From Kiritimatiellota bacterium (GTDB lineage Bacteria; Verrucomicrobiota; Kiritimatiellia; JAAZAB01), in contig VSJD01000342.1 in assembly GCA_008636095.1 (NCBI GenBank), positions 1-9,621 on the forward strand: a stretch of 9,621 nt of DNA, given 5' to 3'. The notes under the pieces were generated by a model. The model did not search any database. It was not told the DNA's origin and saw only the letters and a list, made by a program, of their open reading frames with translations. The translations under genes and the position numbers were made by a program. Positions 5,809 through 9,621 of the stretch are shown here, one piece after another (positions within the stretch are counted from its first letter, which is position 1; the number at the start of each line of letters is the position of its first letter).

Positions 5809-6654
5809 ATGGAACAGGCAACACAGAAAAGCAAATGGGTGACGGATATTCTTGAAGACTGGGACAAGGTGTTATCTGATTCCACGGTATCGAAACAACT
5901 CGAAAAAGAGCTACGCCGCTCTTTTCGAGCAAAACTTAAAACGCTTAACAAGATTAACGTTGATAATTTAAGCGGATGGCAGAGGGAATGGATCAAATGG
6001 AACATAGAAAGTATGCAGGCGATAATTAATTCTGCATCAGATAAAGCAGAGCCAGAGGAAGAAACCAAGCCGCCGTGGTTGAAGACGGTTGAAATTGAAT
6101 TCGCCAAGACAGAGACACCGACCGTGACCTTCAGGGCTTTGAAGCATAAAAGCCCTATCTTTTCGGATGTAGTTATCTTGGGTCAATTGGTCGGACATGA
6201 GTATGCCGCTTGGCACCAGGACAATCCGGGGATGGCGGCGGCAATCGAGAGACTGCTTCCGGAGTATCGGATAATAATTGAAGCGACCGTCGCATATCAG
6301 CGGCAAAAACGAATAAAGTATGTCAGAAAAATTATGGCTATTGCCGGTCAGCAATCTTTTAAAGACGCTTGCTCGTTTTTCAAGGGTTTTTCAATGGCGG
6401 TCCAGAAGGGTTCAATTACCGAAACGGGACAACCTGCGGGCGAGACATCAACCACAAAGATCTATGGCATGCTCGTTATGCACCAAAATTTTATCCCCCG
6501 GCTTCAAAGCGTTAATGAATTGTATGAATGGTTGCAGTATATGCTGGGCAAGAGTTTGATTGACGAAATCAAAGGGTTCAAGCGTATTGAGAAAATCTGC
6601 GAGCGTATTGGCCTGCGCTTCCGTCCGCCCGGCCGTCCTGAAATCAGGCAATAA
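5809..6654 (+). CDS. hypothetical 281-aa protein of the integrated element
   Basis: The product is unrecognised. The start is well supported: GCGGAGGAAAG (GGAGG at 5796-5800) lies 8 nt before the ATG, and the gene follows the integrase stop by 14 nt, so the two are co-transcribed. There is no signal peptide or membrane span. A charged helical N-terminal third (1-78) leads to an acidic and proline linker (79-90). The middle part (91-195) includes L-G-Q-L-V-G-H-E-Y-A-A-W (124-135). After a polar linker (200-216) comes a C-terminal module (228-281) with V-N-E-L-Y-E-W-L and a basic F-K-R-I-E-K-I-C-E-R-I-G-L run ending in R-P-P-G-R-P. The basic end could bind DNA or RNA. Its place between integrase and HTH/Rep genes suggests an element-specific role, for example regulation, replication or a cargo trait. 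Confidence 0.82.
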   Translation: MEQATQKSKWVTDILEDWDKVLSDSTVSKQLEKELRRSFRAKLKTLNKINVDNLSGWQREWIKWNIESMQAIINSASDKAEPEEETKPPWLKTVEIEFAKTETPTVTFRALKHKSPIFSDVVILGQLVGHEYAAWHQDNPGMAAAIERLLPEYRIIIEATVAYQRQKRIKYVRKIMAIAGQQSFKDACSFFKGFSMAVQKGSITETGQPAGETSTTKIYGMLVMHQNFIPRLQSVNELYEWLQYMLGKSLIDEIKGFKRIEKICERIGLRFRPPGRPEIRQ

Positions 6655-6718
6655 TTACGACACCCTCTCCCTTGCTCTGTCTGTATTACTCCTGCCGCGT
6701 GTCACCTACGATGGTGGC

Positions 6719-6928
6719 ATGCAAAAAGAAATCCAGTTTAACAAGCCGCTGAAGTTGGCGTTGACCCGGGACGAGGCCGCGCAAGCCTTGGGAATTGCCC
6801 CCGTCACGATAGATCGCCTTACCAAGCGCGGTTTAATCCATCCCTCAAGGGCAACGCGTCGCCCTCTCTATCCTGTCTGGGAAATCGAGCGGTTTCTACG
6901 CGAAACTTCGGCGGGAATTGAATTATGA
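6719..6928 (+). CDS. small HTH protein, excisionase / MerR-like
   Basis: This 69-aa protein is almost entirely one winged-HTH-like domain of the excisionase/MerR (HTH_17-like) type. Residues 15-36 form the helix-turn-helix (L-T-R-D-E-A-A-Q-A-L-G-I-A-P-V-T-I-D-R-L), followed by the typical G-L-I (38-40), a basic wing (S-R-A-T-R-R, 43-48) and Y-P-V-W-E-I-E-R-F-L (51-60). Such proteins act as recombination directionality factors for tyrosine integrases, or as small repressors. The start at 6719 is the first ATG next to the domain; the frame is open further upstream, but only as a shadow of the 281-aa gene. The SD is weak. Its stop shares ATGA with the start of the Rep gene, so the two are probably translationally coupled. 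Confidence 0.88.
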   Translation: MQKEIQFNKPLKLALTRDEAAQALGIAPVTIDRLTKRGLIHPSRATRRPLYPVWEIERFLRETSAGIEL

Positions 6929-8109
6929 ACGATTCGTCCATAATTCAGGATGTCATTCCCTCGGGCGCAGGCCGATGCCCGCCTTTAATGGCGGGCGCGG
7001 CCGCGCCCGGCGGGGTGATGTCCAGTAACACACCCCCCCTAAGTAGTCATTGGGTAGGGGCGGAAGACTGGCTTGAGTGTTCAATGTATGTGGACTGGCT
7101 TCCTGAGAAGTGGGTTGAAACCCGTGATAAACTGGAAATTTACAAAGAACTTGCGGCACACGAGGAAGTGCCTAAAGAATTCAAGCGGTGGGACGTAAAT
7201 GGAATTGAAGTTAACGTCGAGCCTGCCGGTGCCAAACTTGGCCATAAAAACAAGGGGTCATATTTTGCATACAAGATGGAATATGGTGAAATAACGGTAT
7301 TGATCGCAGACCATCCGAGCCCGAGAGGCAGCATTCCAAATGTCGTTATAAGAATAAACGGGGAAGCTTGTCTTATTTATGGAGCGATTAACTGCTTGAA
7401 GCATGGGCGAGATTTTATTGCATGCTTAGGAGGCATAATCAGGAAAGAGAAGCTTTCACGTGTCGACATTGCCTTGGATATGCCCGGCGTTGGCATGAGT
7501 GATTTCTTCGCGGCGTTCAATGAAAAACGCTATATTTGCAGGGCAAAGTCGCGTGGATTTACGGAAAGCAACGGGTTGACATTGAAATTTGGCGAAAGCC
7601 CCTTGCTGTTGCGTATTTATGACAAACTGGCTGAAACGCAAAAACGCGCGAATCCCTTGAAGGCATTTGCTATAAAGGATCGGCGATGGGATGGAGTGAT
7701 ACCAGGGCAAGCGGCAAGGGTTGAATTTGAACTCAAGCGAGAAGCTCTCAAGGAGCGCGGCATTGACAGCCCGGATGACTATTTCATGAAAAGAGCGGAT
7801 TTGGTGAATTACCTTGTCCGTGGGTGGTTCAGGTTTACTTCTGAAGTTGTTGACCGGGAAAACAAGAATCAATCAAGGGCCGAAGTCTTGCCTTTATGGA
7901 AAGAGGTGCAGACCGCGTTTGAATCATGGGCCGGTAGTCCAGCCGGTTGCTCGCTTGCGCCATTGAATCGGGAGGCGGTTGACGTAACGCAATTATTCAA
8001 GCAGATGTTAGGATTGGGCAAGGCTGCTGCAAGATATCAAGGCAAGAACAACCTGAATACGGAAGAACTTTTGCCGTATATCATGAACGGGCTTCGGGCA
8101 AATGCTTAG
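6925..8109 (+). CDS. Rep_trans-family (PF02486, MOB_T/NicK-like) replication initiator or relaxase
   Basis: Up to 394 aa. Family motifs appear in order: L-S-R-V-D-I-A-L-D (177-185), L-L-L-R-I-Y-D-K-L (227-235) and A-R-V-E-F-E-L-K-R-E (264-273). These are hallmarks of Rep_trans proteins, which include rolling-circle initiators such as pT181 RepC, filamentous-phage RstA-type proteins and the NicK/Orf20 relaxases of ICEBs1 and Tn916. The protein should nick one strand at a specific site to start rolling-circle replication or mobilization. ATG 6925 overlaps the previous stop (ATGA). However, residues 1-31 are encoded by palindromic, low-complexity DNA and lie outside the family core, so ATG 7018, after GGCGGGG, is a serious alternative. 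No coupling protein or secretion gene is visible, so transfer would need a helper. Confidence 0.88.
   Translation: MNDSSIIQDVIPSGAGRCPPLMAGAAAPGGVMSSNTPPLSSHWVGAEDWLECSMYVDWLPEKWVETRDKLEIYKELAAHEEVPKEFKRWDVNGIEVNVEPAGAKLGHKNKGSYFAYKMEYGEITVLIADHPSPRGSIPNVVIRINGEACLIYGAINCLKHGRDFIACLGGIIRKEKLSRVDIALDMPGVGMSDFFAAFNEKRYICRAKSRGFTESNGLTLKFGESPLLLRIYDKLAETQKRANPLKAFAIKDRRWDGVIPGQAARVEFELKREALKERGIDSPDDYFMKRADLVNYLVRGWFRFTSEVVDRENKNQSRAEVLPLWKEVQTAFESWAGSPAGCSLAPLNREAVDVTQLFKQMLGLGKAAARYQGKNNLNTEELLPYIMNGLRANA
6962..7008. repeat. nested GC-rich palindromes in the 5' end of the Rep gene
   Basis: Three dyads overlap: CGGGC/GCCCG (6962-6966 with 6977-6981); GCCCGCC/GGCGGGC (6977-6983 with 6990-6996, loop TTTAAT); and the perfect 16-bp palindrome GGGCGCGGCCGCGCCC (6993-7008). 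Such stacked hairpins are unusual inside a coding sequence and suit an origin, a translational control element or a folded RNA. Confidence 0.8.
7032..7060. promoter_or_regulatory. candidate nick region (oriT or double-strand origin)
   Basis: A run ACCCCCCC (7032-7039) continues into CCCCTA (7036-7041), which is the exact complement of TAGGGG at 7055-7060, around a 13-nt loop. From established work, the oriT of ICEBs1 is a GC-rich inverted repeat starting ACCCCCCC inside the 5' end of nicK, a gene of the same family. Position and composition agree here; the role is inferred. Confidence 0.5.
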
Positions 8110-8174
8110 AGGGTTCCGGCGAAACACGTGGCACGACAGGCAGGGCTGAATACAATATGCAAGCATTTAGACCA

Positions 8175-8203
8175 TTGACTGTTGACGCGCGCGTTCATAT
8201 CAT
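8175..8203 (+). promoter_or_regulatory. candidate sigma-70-like promoter for the secreted paralogs
   Basis: TTGACT (8175-8180), a 17-bp spacer and TATCAT (8198-8203) lie about 70 nt upstream of the ATG at 8275. A second TTGACG at 8182-8187 could pair with TATCTT (8203-8208) at a short 15-bp spacing. The intergenic stretch 8110-8274 otherwise shows no repeat of the tRNA region. Confidence 0.5.
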
Positions 8204-8274
8204 ATCTTCGTTGTGCAGGGAATGTCCTCTGCGTGAAGTAGGCTCAATAACACTGTTGGCCGAAAGGACAAACC

Positions 8275-9027
8275 ATGAGGATGCGCTTGATCAGTGTCTG
8301 TTTTCTTGCCGTCTGCTGGGTTGTCGCCGCGCTTGGGGAGCAACTGCCGATCATAACGCTGGACATCGTCAGACTGAAAGCCGTCACCCTCGACGCCATC
8401 AAAAATAAACACCCCGACCTCAATCTCGGCACACTCCAGTACATGGGCACAAGAGTGATTGCCTCGACAACTGATGTGATTGTGATGGATACTACATACT
8501 TGCTTGCAGACACAGGGACAATCACCTATGAAGTCGAGGAACAAGGCGCTATAACGAATGCAAGCAAGCCGACCACAGTCATTGTGAAGACGGATGTAAA
8601 TGGTCACGTAACGGACATTTCGAAGGGGTCGTCTGTAAACGACTGGCTTGCGGCTGTTTATCTTCATGGCATTCCGTGCGCCTCAGAAGCTGAAGAGGCG
8701 GGCGACGTGGTTCAGTGCGTCGTCACAAACTACCACTTTGCAGAGAAGTCCAAATCCATGCCCGAGAAACCACCGATCTTTTGTCGTCCTGGCGGGACGG
8801 GCATTTCCGGCCAGACACCTCATGTTATCATAGTCTATTCCGTAACTGACAAGGATGAACAAGACAAAATCGTTGACTTGATCGCCGCATATCGTGCCCG
8901 ACGGCAACTGCGGCATATAGTGGTTTATTTCTACAAAGAAGAGAACTGGACAACCCGCGTCAGCAAAGATGGTTCTCGGGGTGGAGGGCGAGGCGAAGAG
9001 CAACTGATCAGAACGTTACGACTGTGA
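8275..9027 (+). CDS. secreted hypothetical protein, longer member of a tandem paralog pair
   Basis: This is a 250-aa exported protein of unknown function. AAAGGA (8263-8268) precedes the ATG at a good distance. Residues 1-22 form a signal peptide (basic start M-R-M-R, hydrophobic core, cleavage probably after A-L-G). Residues 29-58 (L-D-I-x-R...L-Q-Y-x-G) and 107-117 (D-x-x-G-H-V...S-K-G) match the next gene product at the same residue numbers in the first block. A C-terminal part (about 120-250), absent from the paralog, holds C135, C148 and C170, a glycine-rich loop (172-180), an H-V-I-I-V-Y-S-V strand (183-190) and V-V-Y-F-Y-K-E-E-N-W (216-225). It has no lipobox and no recognised catalytic motif. 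It probably works in the cell envelope or outside the cell. Confidence 0.85.
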   Translation: MRMRLISVCFLAVCWVVAALGEQLPIITLDIVRLKAVTLDAIKNKHPDLNLGTLQYMGTRVIASTTDVIVMDTTYLLADTGTITYEVEEQGAITNASKPTTVIVKTDVNGHVTDISKGSSVNDWLAAVYLHGIPCASEAEEAGDVVQCVVTNYHFAEKSKSMPEKPPIFCRPGGTGISGQTPHVIIVYSVTDKDEQDKIVDLIAAYRARRQLRHIVVYFYKEENWTTRVSKDGSRGGGRGEEQLIRTLRL

Positions 9028-9092
9028 TGCCCGACCTTCTGAACGTGTGTGGCGGGCCGTGGTGAGTCGGCTAGAGGGTGAAAGGAGATTTC

Positions 9093-9464
9093 ATGAAGGG
9101 ATATTTGCCTTCCGTCTGCGTAGTCGTGCTTGGATGCGTACTCGGTGCCTCAGCCGGTGATCCCTCGCTCGTCAATCTGGATATCCAGAGGGCGAAATCG
9201 CTGGCGGTTGACGCTATCAGAACAAAATACCCGGAAACGGATCTACCCGCGCTTCAGTATGCCGGTTTGACGGCAGGCATTTCCACGAATAACCAGATTT
9301 CGATAACCGTCAACTACCAGCTGATGGGCTCCAACTCCTTCGAATATGTCGTTCAGATGGACGCTCTCGGGCATATAGGGACCGTGTCGAAAGGGTTCTA
9401 CATTGGCAGGCGATCGATCCATCAGAAGAGTGCGGCCAATCGGCTCGCCGGGACTGACCCGTAA
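9093..9464 (+). CDS. secreted hypothetical protein, short tandem paralog
   Basis: This is a 123-aa exported protein. AAAGGAG (9081-9087) lies 5 nt before ATG 9093, which beats the in-frame GTG at 9078. Residues 1-21 form a signal peptide with an A-S-A-G cleavage site. Residues 29-58 share about half of their positions with the upstream product (L-D-I-x-R-x-K, D-A-I, K-x-P, L-Q-Y-x-G), and D-A-L-G-H-I-G-T-V-S-K-G (90-101) matches its D-V-N-G-H-V-T-D-I-S-K-G. The protein stops soon after that motif, where the paralog goes on for some 130 residues. Its last codons and stop lie inside an inverted repeat (9447-9478) next to the intron-like structure. The end may therefore be truncated; it may equally be a natural one-domain form. 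Confidence 0.8.
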   Translation: MKGYLPSVCVVVLGCVLGASAGDPSLVNLDIQRAKSLAVDAIRTKYPETDLPALQYAGLTAGISTNNQISITVNYQLMGSNSFEYVVQMDALGHIGTVSKGFYIGRRSIHQKSAANRLAGTDP

Positions 9465-9478
9465 AGATCAACCCCGGC
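9447..9478 (-). repeat. inverted repeat spanning the stop codon, possible intron domain VI
   Basis: GCCGGG (9447-9452) pairs with CCCGGC (9473-9478) across a 20-nt loop that contains the TAA of the short secreted gene. On the minus strand it lies just 3' of the domain V-like hairpin, where domain VI of a group II intron would be. There is no T-run, so it does not look like a simple terminator. Confidence 0.35.
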
Positions 9479-9484
9479 TGCCAC

Positions 9485-9518
9485 ACCACCCGGCGTGCGG
9501 GTCCGCACCGGGCGGTTC
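9485..9518 (-). ncRNA. group II intron domain V-like hairpin (intron 3' end)
   Basis: On the minus strand this 34-nt segment has the domain V architecture. An 8-bp lower stem (ACCGCCCG with CGGGTGGT) contains a C-G-C triad whose G pairs with T. A 2-nt bulge (GC) lies on the 3' side, followed by a 5-bp upper stem (GTGCG/CGCAC) and a 4-nt loop GACC. Length, bulge side and triad fit group II introns with a CGC triad; the loop is not GNRA, which counts against it. I recall near-identical sequences beside ltrA-type reverse transcriptases. The maturase would lie to the right of the window on the minus strand. Confidence 0.5.
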
Positions 9519-9534
9519 CAAACAGCCTACGCCA

Positions 9535-9575
9535 ACGGCTTCGGCCGTCGCGTCAGACACGGGCCTTCGGCCCGT
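9535..9575. repeat. two consecutive stable hairpins
   Basis: ACGGC-TTCG-GCCGT (9535-9548) forms a UUCG-capped stem on the plus strand. ACGGGCC-TTC-GGCCCGT (9559-9575) forms a 7-bp stem. Neither is followed by a T-run. They may be part of the intron region upstream of domain V when read on the minus strand. Confidence 0.6.
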
Positions 9576-9621
9576 AGTGAAGAGTAATCCATAACGTGCG
9601 CATGTCGGGGACTCCTTGTTC

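Noticed and set aside
8110..8274. Right-hand attachment site of the element
   Set aside because: I found no copy of the tRNA ends, GTAACCCT or the arm-like repeats here, so the right boundary stays undefined.
9403..9594. 63-aa plus-strand frame over the 3' structured region
   Set aside because: It overlaps the short secreted gene, has no SD and reads through the domain V-like hairpin; its proline and alanine-rich product looks like translated structured RNA.

Overview
The window is bacterial DNA of moderately high GC: SD-led genes in tight plus-strand runs and a bacterial tRNA. The phylum cannot be fixed from the sequence. Unfamiliar paralogous families, a two-component pair, a small integrative element and a group II intron-like tail would suit a PVC-type or candidate-phylum environmental bacterium, but that is a guess. 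The first 20 bases are pure G and look like a sequencing or assembly artefact.

Region 1 (117-4315) is a plus-strand run of six genes with short gaps or overlaps: a 109-aa protein of unknown function, a soluble receiver/histidine-kinase hybrid, a stand-alone receiver, a 222-aa protein (A), a 280-aa helical protein (C), and a 232-aa protein (B). A and B are diverged paralogs. Both have an N-terminal Y-V-P-I-[LI]-H-T strand, a central conserved G-S-x-N and Q-E block, an R-D pair and a C-terminal G-x-x-H strand. This layout recalls the TraB/PrgY/Tiki (EreA/ChaN-like) fold, but that link is inference. The layout suggests an undescribed phosphorelay-linked system: kinase and receiver as input, the A-C-B trio as likely output. 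A carries an in-frame 3 x 18 bp tandem repeat.

Region 2 (4316-4696) is non-coding. It holds direct and inverted repeats resembling integrase arm sites, then a complete minus-strand tRNA with anticodon CAU (best read as tRNA-Ile2). A promoter-like TTGTAA-N16-TATAAT follows, overlapping the annotated start of the integrase.

Region 3 (4697-8109) looks like a compact integrative mobilizable or replicative element: a tyrosine integrase with all six catalytic residues, an unknown 281-aa protein, a 69-aa excisionase-like HTH protein, and a Rep_trans (PF02486, MOB_T/NicK-like) initiator or relaxase. The start of the last gene overlaps the HTH gene stop (ATGA). Its 5' end holds palindromes and a C-run/G-run inverted repeat, placed like the oriT in nicK of ICEBs1. 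No second attachment site was found.

Region 4 (8110-9464) has a good promoter candidate and two tandem paralogous secreted proteins of unknown function. The second is much shorter.

Region 5 (9465-9621) is non-coding and strongly structured. On the minus strand, 9485-9518 folds like group II intron domain V (8-bp lower stem, 2-nt 3' bulge, 5-bp upper stem, CGC triad with a G-U wobble). A group II intron therefore probably enters from the right, its reverse transcriptase lying beyond the window.
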